Positions 32,533-44,395 of a DNA stretch of 64,000 bases are shown one piece after another; position 1 is the first letter of the stretch, and each line of letters begins with the position of its first letter. The notes under the pieces were generated by a model. The model was not told where the DNA came from and did not search any database. It was given only the letters and a program-made list of their open reading frames with translations. Origin of the DNA: Favolaschia claudopus (Eukaryota > Basidiomycota > Agaricomycetes > Agaricales > Mycenaceae); assembly GCA_037176885.1 (NCBI GenBank), contig JAWWNJ010000212.1:225890-289889 (forward strand), given 5' to 3'. The translations under genes were made by a program, and so were the position numbers.

Positions 32533-33756
32533 GTGTCGCAAAAATGGAAAGTCCGATATAACCGATTATAACCGATTATAGCAGTTATAGGGCAATTATA
32601 GGCGGGTTATACCTAGTTATAACCGGCTATATGTCGGGAGGACCGTTATTGCCTATTATAACTACCTTACAAGCTGCAACACCCAACAATAGTTTCCTCG
32701 ACCCCCGAAATCCCAATAGAATTCAATTTTCCGCCCGCAGGAACCAATCTCCATCTACAACATCATTGAGATAATATGTACTGTGTTCGTTTCGACAGCC
32801 GAAAGCGTTAATCATGTGTGCTCCTCGTACAAAAATGGCTTCTCGCTCAGGCTCGGAGTCGGGAACATGAGTGAGAACGACGCAGTTGCATGGTTAGATG
32901 GGATGAATCGTTAGTGTAGAGAGGCTTTGGGCCATTTTGGGAAAGCCCCACACAGTGACGTCACCGCGGGAATATGAGGCCGCAGGCCGTGACAGCGTGA
33001 CTCCGCAGCTCTTTCCTCTCAACCACCACCATCGACCGCTCGAGGACATACAACGGCGTCGATCCCATCCCTCCCTCGATGCTAGTGCCAGTATATTCGA
33101 CGGGTGTGCTGTAACGGTCGCTTGCCCACGCATTCATCAGAAACCACCGACATGGGAGAATCGGTCCATCGGTGTATCGGTGTGTCGCTTTTGTTGCTTA
33201 TTTCTGACGAAGTTCTAATTCTGTGCCCTTTGAAGCTTCAACGCAACTGAAGCTCATTTAGGTCGATGATGAGGCGATTAAATTGTAACGAATATTTTGA
33301 CTTACCTTCACAGGGCGTTTAGTGCGCTATGTTCCGCATCTTGCGAAAGAAAGTCAACCACGGCGAACGAATTCACCAGAGGTGCTCAAGAGCCTGATTG
33401 TCTTCTAAGGCGCGCTGTCTAATCTCGGTTGCAGTTGTCTTCATCAGACACTCCCCTCCCCTTCTGCAACATAGTTGGCGACTTCTACGATGTTGTACAC
33501 GTAGCGTAGTTGGAAATAGATCATTTTTATTCAGTACTTTGCTTGATTTGAGATGAACTCCATGGGCCAAATGTGCGGTGAAAACTTCCCCGGGCCAACA
33601 CGGTAATAAGGAGCTATAACCTCTATAATGACTTATAACGATCTCTAAAAATTATAGGACTTATAAGTCTAATCAGGCTTTATAGGCCCCCCTCCCAGAT
33701 TATAGACTTATAACAGGTTACAACTGAGTATAACCGGGTTTCGATTTTTGCGACAC
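32533..33756. mobile_element. about 1.2-kb non-autonomous element with TATAACC subterminal words
   Basis: Inverted ends GTGTCGCAAAAAT(C/G)GAAA. Next to both ends sit many short words such as ATAACCGATTATA and TTATAGG/CTTATAA in both orientations (32565-32660 and 33600-33740). The retroelement resumes right after (SEWLVEGGLLYFRGKI). No transposase and no exact target duplication. Confidence 0.8.
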
Positions 33757-33924
33757 GCTCTTCGGAATGGCTGGTTGAAGGTGGACTCCTTTACTTCCGG
33801 GGGAAGATACTCCAACGCTCCTGGAAGCCTTCTCAGTGCGCTCCTTCCGTTGATCGCTCAGCACGTTACCCCTGCCGCATCGCATTCTACCCCCATTCTT
33901 TCTCGACCCTGCAGTTATTGCAGT
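33757..33924 (+). pseudogene. pol: Ty3 element 3 integrase N-terminal shred
   Basis: Reads WLVEGGLLYFRGKI, the strand before the integrase zinc finger in Ty3 elements, then degenerates and is cut by a MITE end at 33926. The rest of integrase is absent. Confidence 0.7.
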
Positions 33925-33925
33925 A

Positions 33926-34040
33926 CTGTACCTCCCTGTATGGAAGCAACCGTCGAGGGACCGTGACAAAACGGTTGCCTTGTTTTCAGGCAACCGACCC
34001 GCCGTGAGCCGTGACCGTTGCCAAAGGAGGCAACCATCTC
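33926..34040. mobile_element. terminal fragment of the CTGTACCTCCCTG MITE family
   Basis: About 115 bp that match, in inverse orientation, the right end of the complete copy at 44396-44753. The other end is missing. Confidence 0.85.
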
Positions 34041-36200
34041 TGTCAGGGGATTCCACAGCTATGACATCTTCTGACTTGGGCAGAAGTTCTCTGTCTCCAA
34101 GACAACTATGTCTTGTAATGCCGGTGCCCGGCTTACAGAAGAGGGGGAGCTTGCGTGAATTCTGTACATGGACAGACTGCACAGAATTGTTCTCCGGGCA
34201 ACGAAAAAAAAACACAGTGGTGCATCAGTTCAATGGACAAAAGAAATGGAGACTAAGTATTAATTTGAAGTATCTCTTGACCTGAGAATCTCAGTTGGAC
34301 CAAGAGGCAAAGTTTTGTCCTTAGATCAGCCTTGAATTCACAGCTCAAGGCATCCTTCTTGTCCTGGCAGTGCTGCAGTCCCGGTGAGACCTGCTACCAT
34401 AGAGTTGTGCAATTTTGTCTGCTGCCCAGGCCAATGTCTCTGATTTTTCTGTGGGACGGAACTTCATGGGGAACAGGCCCGGAACTGAGCGAATTGAGCC
34501 AAAATTGAACTTGATGATGCCAGTGAAGTTCCTGTTTTTGGTTTTCTTGAAAAGTCGGAATGAGTCCTTAAGTTCCTATTGATGCCAACATTCCTTGACT
34601 GCGGTTTTCCCTGGTTGCAGTTAGGCCACTCGTCTCCAAAACTTTGCTAAGGCTCTCTGTTTGACATCTCATACTTATTGATGGCGTACCCGTGGGAGAT
34701 CACAGCTGATGGTGTACCCGTGGGAGAGTAGGCACTCTGCACAGCCATCCACTTTTCGGGAACCTCAGACAAAAGGGGGGAGCAAGCTCCCCCAATCATT
34801 GGTGGTGGGCACCGAGCGGGATCTTGATGGGAGTGATGGCTGAGGTGATGGGATCACTCTCAGCCAAATTCTCAAGAGCACCATGGTCGGGTGTCGTTGG
34901 CCACATTCAGCAAGGAAAATATTATATTCTGTAAATGATAATTCCTACACGAGCATTTTGAAGGTGTCAATGCAGAGCTTTTTTGCTTTTGCATGTTTTG
35001 TCAGTCTGTCAGCACTTGGTTCTGATCATCTGGAGACGAAAATCCGAAAAAGGGCTGCATTGAATTGAAGATTAGGACCAAAAACACGTCGGCATGAGGT
35101 GCCGTCGCGTGAAAATGGCCCGGTACGGTCTGGCGACACCCGAAATTGAAATCCCTGCCAAATGCCTAATTAGGAATGTGACCTCACGCGTTGTCACGCG
35201 TCTCGCCCCATCTCTCGCGCTCGTCGCGTCCCCGAAACACACACCAGATCCAGCACACACATTGTAAAGGTAAGAGAATACTCATTATGTATTTCTTTAG
35301 AACTCTAACATATTTTGAGCCCAAGTTCTGCTATGCCAACACTTCCAGAGAAAATTGCACGATTCCGGAGCTCGTTGAGAAGCAGACTGCTCTTCTTCAT
35401 TCATTCTGAGCACACTTGAAGTTTCTTGAGGGCTTCCGCGAGCAATACAGCCTTCAGTTGTCCCCACAGATGGAGTTCAGGAGCACTATCAGACTGATGG
35501 CGCAGAATCTTGTATGTATGAAGAGGATTTGGCGGTATTTTAAGTATATTCCATTAGTATACAGTACATACTTCCATAATCAATGCTTTCCCAGTGTGTC
35601 TGAGGCAAAAACCCTCGAAGAAAGGTCGACGGGAGGTGAGGACCACGATTTCTTCGGTTACATTAAGTTACCGGATTAGTAAGCGAGCCATCAAATTCCC
35701 GTCGCTGCCCACCACCACAATCATGCTGTGTGCTCACTTATGTCATATCTTACGTCACCTCTTGTATATAAGTAGTTCACTGGGGATCTCTGATCCCCAG
35801 GTTTGTTATCGACTTGGCTCCTGGGCCCTTCTCCCCTTACAGCATAACAAACCTTCTATTCGACTCTGGCCACCACCGTAAGTATTGTGACTACGGCGTT
35901 TTATTCAGTGGCGAGAAGCTCATGCTCGTGGAAGCCTGTGAGTCCTACTCAGGCTTGCATCATTTACCTGCCGATTATTTTTTGCTATAGTGCACGCTAC
36001 ATACGACCAGTATCACTGCCCTGTGCTCTAAAACACATGATAATTGAAGAAATTGTTCAGTGATTTTTTCCGCTGCATTTGCGGCCCATGTACCTTCAGC
36101 TAACCCCGGCCAAATTCAAGAATTTAAAAAGATCTGGGGGAGAGGAGTAAAAAGCAAATATCTGGGACATAGCTGAGCCCAGCAGCTCATCCATTGACGG
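34041..36200. other. gene-poor stretch
   Basis: No gene that I recognise. A direct repeat GTACCCGTGGGAGA lies at about 34688 and 34718. Around 35290-35680 there are coding-like shreds in two frames with an internal stop (FLEGFREQYSLQLSPQMEF), unassigned. TATATAAG at 35765 followed 8 bases later by a perfect hairpin (CTGGGGATC, loop TCT, GATCCCCAG at 35780-35800) looks like a promoter or LTR R region. Confidence 0.35.
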
Positions 36201-36203
36201 CGA

Positions 36204-36543
36204 CTTTAAGTGCCTTTCCTAAAAAGGAAATTTTTCGCACAACGGCCAAAGGGCGGGTCGGCGTGTATGAGACAAGGTTTGGCCTGTATTCACATCTAAT
36301 GGACATCCGGTGGGTAGTATACAAAATCCAGCCACTGAAAAGCTCCAAACATGGTGAGCCACTACGACAAAAGTCCGGCCAGATCTCAATCAACTCGGCA
36401 CTGATTTCCGAAATTTCTGCTGCAACAAGTCCAAGACATGCCCCAACCTGCCCCAACCAACTCAACTGCACAGTTTTTCCGAGGTAGACAGGTGTCTGCG
36501 TGCGCGGAGGCCAGAGTTTCCTTATAAGGAAAGGCACTTAAAG
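36204..36543. mobile_element. 340-bp MITE
   Basis: Inverted ends CTTTAAGTGCCTTTCCTNAN with AAGGAAA following, 27 bp, near-perfect. No coding capacity. The target duplication is unclear. Confidence 0.8.
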
Positions 36544-36646
36544 TGTACACAACGCGGGCCTGCCCGAGCACAAATGTCACGGTTTTGGCGGAAGGGATTG
36601 ACAGCGTGACGCGAGCGCAATCTTTGTCGCTGTCAAACTGCACCAG

Positions 36647-37340
36647 ACGTTATAGACACTCGGGAAAAGCCGTAGTTTAAGACCATCTTAAATCAAAAGA
36701 AAAACTTAAAGTTTTGGCATTGAATTAAGTAGGTCCAAAACTGTTACAAAAATGTTAAGTAAAGGCCTAACAAAAACTGTTTCCAAAACATTGAGTTTCG
36801 GCAACAGTTTCTGAAGGTCCGAAACAAAAAGATTCAGACTCACCTAAAAGGCTGCCAAAACGAATCGTTTTGGGAAGGGTTTTGGGCGCACCGAAACAAT
36901 AAATTTCGGCAACAGTTTCGGCGGTGTTGCCGAAACTTATTGTTCTAGAGGGCCGTGCCGAAACTTATTGTTTCGGTGCGACCAAAACCCTTCCCAAAAC
37001 GATTCGTTTTGGCAGCCCTTTAGGTGAGTCTGAATCTTTTTGTTTCGGACCTTCAGAAACTGTTGCCGAAACTCAATGTTTTGGAAACAGTTTTTGTTAG
37101 GCCTTTACTTAACATTTTTGTAACAGTTTTGGACCTACTTAATTCATTGCCAAAATTTTAAGGTTTTCATTCAATTTAGGACGGTCCTAAACTACGGTTT
37201 TTGCCGAGTGCTAGAGCACTCACCCGCGATCAAATTTTTCCATCATTCTGCCTCGCTGCCATTTCAACATCTCGACATTTCTCTTTTAGGGTGATTCCGC
37301 GAGCGCAGCTCGCGGTGCGGGTGAAAGTGCTCTATAACGT
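36647..37340. mobile_element. outer MITE interrupted by a fold-back element
   Basis: Ends ACGTTATAG(AGCACT) and AGTGCTCTATAACGT pair. After the nested element (36655-37211) is removed, the left end reads on into GAGCACTCACCCGC, the complement of GCGGGTGAAAGTGCTC near the right end. Confidence 0.7.
36655..37211. mobile_element. 557-bp fold-back TA-element
   Basis: The two halves are near-complementary along the full length (arms about 260 bp, with GTTTCGGACCTTCAGAAACTG and TTTTGGGAAGGGTTTTGG in both). Outer ends G(A)CACTCGG and CCGAGTGC, TA at 36653-36654 and 37212-37213. Its arms contain GCCGAAAC-type words also found at 45090-45400. Confidence 0.88.
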
Positions 37341-37690
37341 TGGGAACGAGACTACGTGAGCTCGAGTAGAAATCTCAATTCATTCAAGTTGGACTCGGGT
37401 ACCGGACACAACACAACACATTGAATCGGTCCCTGTATAGTAGTATTAGCCTCGAGGAATAGCGAAGAATCGGAGCTGCAGATGATGGGAGGGCCACATC
37501 ACTTGAAACTACGCTGCCATCATGCTGGATCAGTTACAGTCACTGCGGGGCTGCCCTGGATCACACGGGAAAGCTCCGTATCACTCGGAAGATCGTCTTA
37601 TCACTTCGCCGACGCAATGCCGTGAGATTGAGAGCGGCCATCATCTGCTCAAGCACAGCACCATTCCCATTTACCCGCCACCCTCCGGTA
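37341..37690. other. spacer
   Basis: Nothing recognisable. Confidence 0.3.
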
Positions 37691-38829
37691 CAGTGCCGGA
37701 CACGCAAAGTCGACAACTTTGATCTTCCATTTATGGAAGGTGTGACACATGCCCAGGCGGTTAGTTTTCTGTGTAAACATGTTGTTACAGACCCGAACAA
37801 CGGTTTTGCACGAGCCGATTTCCCCAAAACTCAAAATCAAACAAAATTGACCCCAAAATTTTGGCCGAACACCGAGATTTCACGGGAAAATTACGAAACA
37901 TAGCGCAATCGACTCCGTTAATTGAGCTGGTTCTGTCCCTGATAACATCAAAGCAATTTCACGAGCCGTTTTGGCACAAATTCCTTGGGAAACATCGCCG
38001 TATTTGGACAACTTACATCATGTTGATCAATTCTATCACCTGTCAAATGCTTGCCGACCACCATGCCGTGCCGCTGCCGTGGATTGGTGCTGAAAATTTG
38101 CACGGATTACCGCCCAGATTGTAGTTCAGGCCGTCGCCCTTCCACTTATGGTGCACATCGTATAAACACCACCAAATAGGTCCCATCACTGATGCCATCA
38201 TTGATGTCTCAAATCGCCCAAGAACAAAAAACCAAATTTTATATTGCATTTTCTGTACTGAAATCTCATTCAAAACGCTAGGGGAAGGACATAAGTTGCA
38301 GCCAATAGCTTTCCAACGACTTTGGGAGCATGTAACTCGGCGTCCGGACCTTATGGCTGCCCAATAAGGATATGTGTCGTAAGCACACGTGATTGATTGA
38401 TTGATTGTATCAGTGATGTCTCAAATCCATGCCGTGAAAAATATATTTATTGTGAGTTTTGAGCGGATGAGAAATCCCTCTAGAGGGTTTAGTCTACTAT
38501 CTAATCGGAGTGTTTTGGCCAGAGGATCAGGCGTGGGAAGGCTCTGATGTGGTGCAATAAATTTCGTTCCTGTTTGGTGGTGTTTATGCGATGTGCACCA
38601 TACACCTGCCAAGGATCAGTAATTTTGCGCTCGGAGCTCAAAAGGGGTACACACGATTTCGATTTTTGACCTCAAAAATTTGGCCACAGCCAAAATGTCG
38701 TGGGAAAAACTTCGGAGGTGGTTTTTTGAGCTTTTCAGGGGTCGGCGAATCCGAATCTGAAGTCAGATTTATCCCCAAAATTCCCGTTCGCCGGCAATCA
38801 ACATTGTCGACTTTGCGTGTCCGGCACTG
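37691..38829. mobile_element. 1139-bp TA-flanked non-autonomous element
   Basis: Ends CAGTGCCGGACACGCAAAGT with CGACAA following, about 26 bp inverted, TA on both sides (37689-37690, 38830-38831). Tc1/mariner-like ends. No transposase frame. Confidence 0.9.
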
Positions 38830-38831
38830 TA

Positions 38832-40224
38832 ACCCCGCCATTCCAAGGGTGATGGCAACAAATGGCACCAGACCGATTAAAGCCGCTGCCTGCGGCCAGT
38901 AAAACCCTCGGCAATCTGAGGCTATTTCCGGCGAAATAAAGCCCTCGAAATCAAGAGGTGGGCGGCCGAACAAATCCGGATATCATGCCCTCCCTCGGCC
39001 GATGGTCGGTGGTCGGTCCGAGCTCCTTGAGATTTCTTAAAGAGGCGACACTTAGATTTCATGTAGCTCCTTCAATTCTTGACAGTACAAAGTGAGGGCC
39101 CCCCACAAGTTATATGTCAGGTCCCCGTCTGTGTAGTCTTTTGGTCTGTGCGAGGACCATACTGTATGCAGTTCGTAGATTGATCTTGGTCTTTTGCCTT
39201 CGGTGGGTTCGGCAGAAAGGATGACACGGTTATCATTGCGTCAGCATGCAAACACTGTCCAAACATCTCGCCCCTGTGCGGAGGTCGGACCGAACTCCGT
39301 GACCCCCCCTCCCCCCCCCCCCTCGCCAGATTTCTGAGCATGATATCGTAATATTTCTTTCCGCCCACCTCTTGCTCGAAATGACCGATTTTTCGTCAAC
39401 CAGCTGTTTGACAGGTGATGTAATAGTCAAAAACATTTTTATATCTCCACAACGGCTCGATAGAATCCTTTCTTTCATTCAGAATCATATTCTCCCAGCC
39501 AATCTGCGTCTATTATGTATTTTTTCATCAATTTATCATGAAATTTATGACGGCAGCCAAAATTTTGAGTATCACGTAACTTGTTCGGCTATTTGCGGCC
39601 CAACCGCTCGATAGTTTTGAGTGATTTATATATGGATAGAGAGCGTTCAACGAGATCTATCGAATATTGGTGCACTTTTCAAAAAAAAAAAAACGGGTGG
39701 GAAAATTTTTGTTGTCAGTTTTGTGTGTCCACAACTGTAGTGGGACTCAGATGTACGGCAAGCAGAATGTCAAGATCAAGAGTGGGACTCGGCTCCCCGG
39801 CATGTTCACAATAGTGATTTGCATCACAGTTCGGAATAAGCTTAGGAAACCCGCCCCGACGCTTTAAAACAATTATCTAGCGCGACGCAGTCGGTCTCCG
39901 CGGCGAGCGAGAGCACCACGCAGTGGGCCCAGCGGCGAGCGACAGGGGGGGTCCGCGGGGGTCTCCCCCGCGCTACATAAATTAAATTTTTGGGAGATAA
40001 CAGCAAAATAAAATGGAAATACTCAATTAAATCCCTCAGACATGCCGTCAGGCCAGAGGAGGGGGGTCTGGGGGGAACTACGTTCCCACCAGTAAATATT
40101 CAGCTCCGAAATATCGCGAAAATGGATTAAACACTGTAAAGCCGGAATCGTCTTAGAATATGCTGGCCTTCAATTACCCAGCCACAGCGGGAAGTTCATA
40201 GGGCTGACGTCTAATGACAAGTGA
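38832..40224. other. gene-poor stretch
   Basis: No gene. Contains a C-rich run at 39301-39322, a run of A near 39680, a GCGGGGG...CCCCCGC hairpin near 39954-39971 and GC-rich cluster sequence around 39900-39975. Confidence 0.35.
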
Positions 40225-40541
40225 GTCATCATCTCACGTCTCCATGTTCCAGATCATGTTCCCCGCCGATACAATTGAGGCTTCCATTGTACTCGGCGCT
40301 CAGAGAAATCCATGCTGCGGCTGTTGCTCACGGAGATGCGGCACCAAGGAACGTTGTTCGACGCGTTCGCGGACCCCTTTGCTGGATAGACTTTGAGAAG
40401 GCATCCTTAAACCACATTTGTCCCGGCGCTACTTGCCCCAAACTGTCCGGCTTACGCCGAGAATCAGGTCTTGAGGTTGGACATCGTGATACAGTAGGTT
40501 TCGCTGTGAGCGGTCCTGACACAAGAGTGGCTGCTGTTTAG
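40225..40541 (+). pseudogene. fragment of a fungal kinase-like protein
   Basis: Reads LREIHAAAVAHGDAAPRNVV and then CWIDFEKASLNHICPG. HGDxxxRN is a catalytic loop of the phosphotransferase fold and DFE takes the place of DFG. The combination is common in the large, poorly characterised kinase-like families of basidiomycetes. The N-lobe is missing and the frame ends after 106 codons, directly before the GC hairpin cassette. A degraded gene fragment is the likely status. Confidence 0.6.
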
Positions 40542-40565
40542 ATCGGATCGTTTCAATATTTGTAT

Positions 40566-40643
40566 ACAAGCTTAAGCACCCCGCCTTCGGCAGGGCCGGC
40601 TCGCTGCGCTCGCGTCCCTCCCTACGGCTGGTGCACAGTTTGT
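40566..40643. repeat. 78-bp GC hairpin cassette, copy 3
   Basis: Nearly identical to copy 1 (8655-8732), about 32 kb away. Ends ACAAGCT and AGTTTGT (one mismatch between the arms). Confidence 0.8.
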
Positions 40644-40655
40644 CGGGGCTCCGCT

Positions 40656-43600
40656 GATGCAAAGATAGATCCTCACTCACGCCTCTCTGCCGACGATTTG
40701 CGCGACATTCGCGCGTTCAACCTGAAGGTTGAAACGTCGCTTGGTTGCCGTGACTTCGAGAAATTGCGGCGGTCAAAGCTTGTACGCGATATAGAAACAC
40801 TGCATCTCATACAAGTACGTGTGCATTTCCGCGAAATTAGTCTTGTGTAACTGATTACCGTATCATGTAGAAACGTATCGCCTTCTCAGTGGAATCAAGC
40901 CGGTAGCTTACGACTGCTGCGTCAACTCGCGTGGAAGTACTCGGAGAAGCTTCCGACAATTTATAGAGCAGGCTAGGGAGGTTGTCAGCGCACAAGGGGG
41001 GGTATCGGAGGACTTGTCACGCGAGTATGGCATCAATGGAGTCCCACTCTTAGCTTCTATTTCCTTCCCCACTCTTTCCCATTCGATTTCATGCATTTGA
41101 TTGCCAACATCGTGCCGTCACCTGTCGCGCACTGGACTGGAACCTTCAAGGACATGACTGTTGGAGACGAAGATTATATCATCGACGAGGCGACCTGGAA
41201 CATTATTAGGGAGGAATGTGCAAAGGCTGGCGACACCATACCAACAGCATTCGGCTCACGTGTCCCCAATATTGCGACGGATCGGGGCCAGTTCAAGACC
41301 GAGAATTGGTTCGCTTTTCTCATGTTCCTGGGTCCTGCATTACTCCACGGCCGTCTCAAAAACATTTATTACCGCCATTTTCTCAAGCTCGTCAACATTT
41401 TCAATTTATGTCTCAAGTATTTTCTTCCGAATGCCGAGATTGAAACGCTCGAGACTGCCGAAGAGTATGAAAGGTAAGTCCACGAAGCTTCAATTCCATC
41501 GAGCTAAGTATGATGCAGACTTTATTATCGTTACAACCCTTCACGGATGTCCGCGTGTACCCTCCCCATCCACTCGCTCCTCCACATCCCCGGCAATATT
41601 CGCGCGATGGGTCCTTTATGAGCGTACTGGAATTTTCCAACGGAACGGTTCTGCGGTAGCATTGTGGCAGCCATACAGAGCCGCAAACACCCGTTTACAA
41701 GCATGGCTCACCGTCTGCGCGACATCGCACAACTCAATCAACTTAAATTGATCTATGGACTCACTGACGAGTTGGACTTGAGTGACGGTCGCGAGGAGGA
41801 TAGAACTGGTATTCCCATTCCTGGATGTGAGTTTCAGTTTTGTTTCGCTGCTCATTCTTACGGTATCTCAGATTCCGACTTTGTCTTTGTCTATCCGCAA
41901 GATCGGGCTTATTCCGTTGACCAATCGCTCAAAACACGCATTGCAAAATACCTTGCCACCAACTACGGGAACGACGTGCCAGTCCGTGAGCTGGTTCAAT
42001 TTGTTCCCGATTCTATTCATGTATTCGGCAAACTGAAATTTGTGGGCGGCGGGGACATGTGTCATAGCCTGTTTGCGTACAAGAATCCCGATACAACACG
42101 CCGTGATGCCAGCTTCGTAAAGGTGGTTGATATATTTTCTATCTTCTATTATGCGCTGAAGAATCATCAGTACTGTCTTGAGGTCGACGCAAATAGTCGC
42201 CGCAAGCATGCACCCGTGAGGATGGAGCCTGCAGCCTTCTACGGTTGTGTCAACTTTTACATCCGACTCCAAGGGCCTTCCGAGATAAGAAATTTCCTTA
42301 TATAGATGTAGGGGAGGGGGGGTCCCCTCAGCCTGAAAAAAAACTTTCATACAAAATTTTGGAACTCGGTTCTAAGTGTTATATACAGCAAATATATGCT
42401 ATGTACGCTGTTCTACAGTCTTATTCTGGCATTTCAGTGCTTCAGGTCCAACTCTGGCCACTACTGTCAGCGTCAGATCGGTTTGACCACTGTCGAGCCT
42501 CTCGGCAGCCTCGGCTATCAGTGTATATGCTGTTGTTTGGTCCAGAAGACAGGTTGCTGACATTCAGAAATATCAATTTTGCACAGTGCAGGTACATGGA
42601 AATGTGCAAAACAACAGATTCTGTGCTTCAAATGCTGATGTTAAGTCCGAAAATACATAAAGCTAACAAATTAGCCGGTGGGAAAAACTTACGTGAAGCT
42701 GCCGCATATGGGAATATTACGGCAGCCATGAGGGGAGGGGTCTGCCGAAGTCGCTGAAAAAAAAAATTCGAGGTGATATCCGGATTTCGCGGATCGGCAC
42801 TCGGTTTGTTTTCCCATACGCACGTGTCAGTCACATGATACGCTGAAAACAAACAATCACCACGTACCGTTAGGGAACACTGCCACCTGATGAGTCTTTG
42901 CAGACGAAACGTTGCGCCCAAACGTCGTGGGTCCCCGCCCGTCTTCTCTCTCTAGCATATCACCTCTGTGGTCGTCGTCGTCGCTCGCGCGGCGCTCCGC
43001 GCCGCGCTCGCTCCTCCTCCTCCCGGATTTCGCGGATCGGAATACCCTTGTCCGACTCAAAATTCCAGCCGGTATGAACGAAAATCGAAAACGAAAACGC
43101 GGCTAGCTGATAATGATCAGGCGGCCTTCCAGGCCATCAAGTCCATCAATTGCCAGCATTCAGAAACGAAAATGACCGGGCAAAGAAGCCGAGAGGATTG
43201 GATTGATGTCACAGTCACAGTATATCAATGTACGTGGTCTATTGTGTCATCGGCCGCTTGCCGAACGCGTCCGAGTGGCTGTACCAGGTCACGCACACGG
43301 CGTGTCTTACTTAGCACTTAATTGAAGAGTGAAGATCACTCCACTTCAAAATCATAAAATAGAAATTTTTACGATACCCAAGTATGAGATTCGTGGCAAA
43401 CATGATACTTATAGACAAACACTAAAGGTATGTAAATAGGAAACAAGAATGGACTACATAAAGTAAACAAATATTATTATTTTATATTTATCTGTTAATT
43501 TGTGTTGGCTGCCGGCAGTAGCTAAGTTGCACGAGCATCTCAATTTGCGGAGGGAAAAAACGCAATTTCGGTTATTTTTAAGTAGTAGCCGAGCATCGGA

Positions 43601-44050
43601 ACGGGACCAACATGAGCATGTACGTGACCGTGACCCTTGGCGTCATGGAGCCGACCTTGACTTGTTCCGTGCCGACTGCTTCATTTTCGTTTCTGAACCT
43701 GCTGCCGACGGGCACCACCGGCCATCTATCGGCTATTCTATATATAGTCGTTTTCGTTTTCGTTTCTAGTATATACTCAATTCCAGCCGAATTTCCATTC
43801 AAACGAATTCATCGGCTCCCAAACGCACCGTCTCAGGCACGGGAGATCGCACTGGCGTTGATCTCACCCGCAAAACTGGATGGATCACAAAATTTCCCGC
43901 TTATCGCACCTCTGCACCTGACGAGATCGTTAGTATTGACACTATCCTTGGTCTCGTGGGACGTGTTTGGAATACAACTAAGCGCCGATGGGTGATATTG
44001 GGTCGTCCGGAAGTCATGGAGCAGGTTGACGGGGCGACTTTTACTTCATA
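40656..44050 (+). pseudogene. tnp2: CACTA (EnSpm) Tnp2-like transposase remnant
   Basis: Multi-exon. Blocks in order: HSRLSADDLRDIRAFNLKVE (about 40676), LLSGIKPVAYDCC (about 40883), FPFDFMHLIANIVP (about 41080, the hallmark Tnp2 sequence), NIATDRGQFKTENWFAFLMF (about 41269), ERLYYRYNPSRM across a 45-base intron (41474-41518), FPTERFCGSIVAAIQSRKHP (about 41634), then VGGGDM (about 42044). Two more short GT-AG introns fit: 41827-41871 and 42123-42170. A TGA near 41617 replaces the Trp expected between PL and AYWNF. The middle is broken by unrelated sequence (about 42300-43770), and a C-terminal block, DTILGLVGRVWNTTKRRWVI (about 43935), ends at TAG 44048-44050. CACTA ends are not seen. Confidence 0.8.
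42300..43770. other. inserted DNA inside the Tnp2 remnant
   Basis: No recognisable gene. An 18-bp direct repeat CCGGATTTCGCGGATCGG lies at 42780-42797 and 43023-43040. A GTTTGTTTTC/GAAAACAAAC inverted pair lies between them. The segment 43400-43500 is AT-rich. Confidence 0.45.
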
Positions 44051-44395
44051 GGAATGTACCTTGAAATTCATGGAATCTGTCATTAGTCAGAAATCCGCAA
44101 TTGTCTGAACAACCGCCTGAAAATCATGACCCATACCATGATTTTACAACATGGCAAACATTCGGTGAAAACCATTGAATGGAACATGATTTGGACGGGA
44201 TATATGAATGTGAAAATTCATGGCAAATTCCATGAAATAATTGATTCATTTTCTAGGTACATGAAAATCGGGTGCCGATGTTTTCACAGTGGTCGAGTGC
44301 CTTCGTCGAGGAAGTGCTCGCTGGTGGTTGAGCTTGCACCCTCTCCAGCGACCTCGATTACCTGTGCCGTGTCTGCCGTTAATTCACCGTTAGTA
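44051..44395. other. spacer with AATTCATGG words
   Basis: Contains repeated TTCATGG/CCATGAA words like those in the element at 31325-32056; possibly a decayed relative. No gene. Confidence 0.3.
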
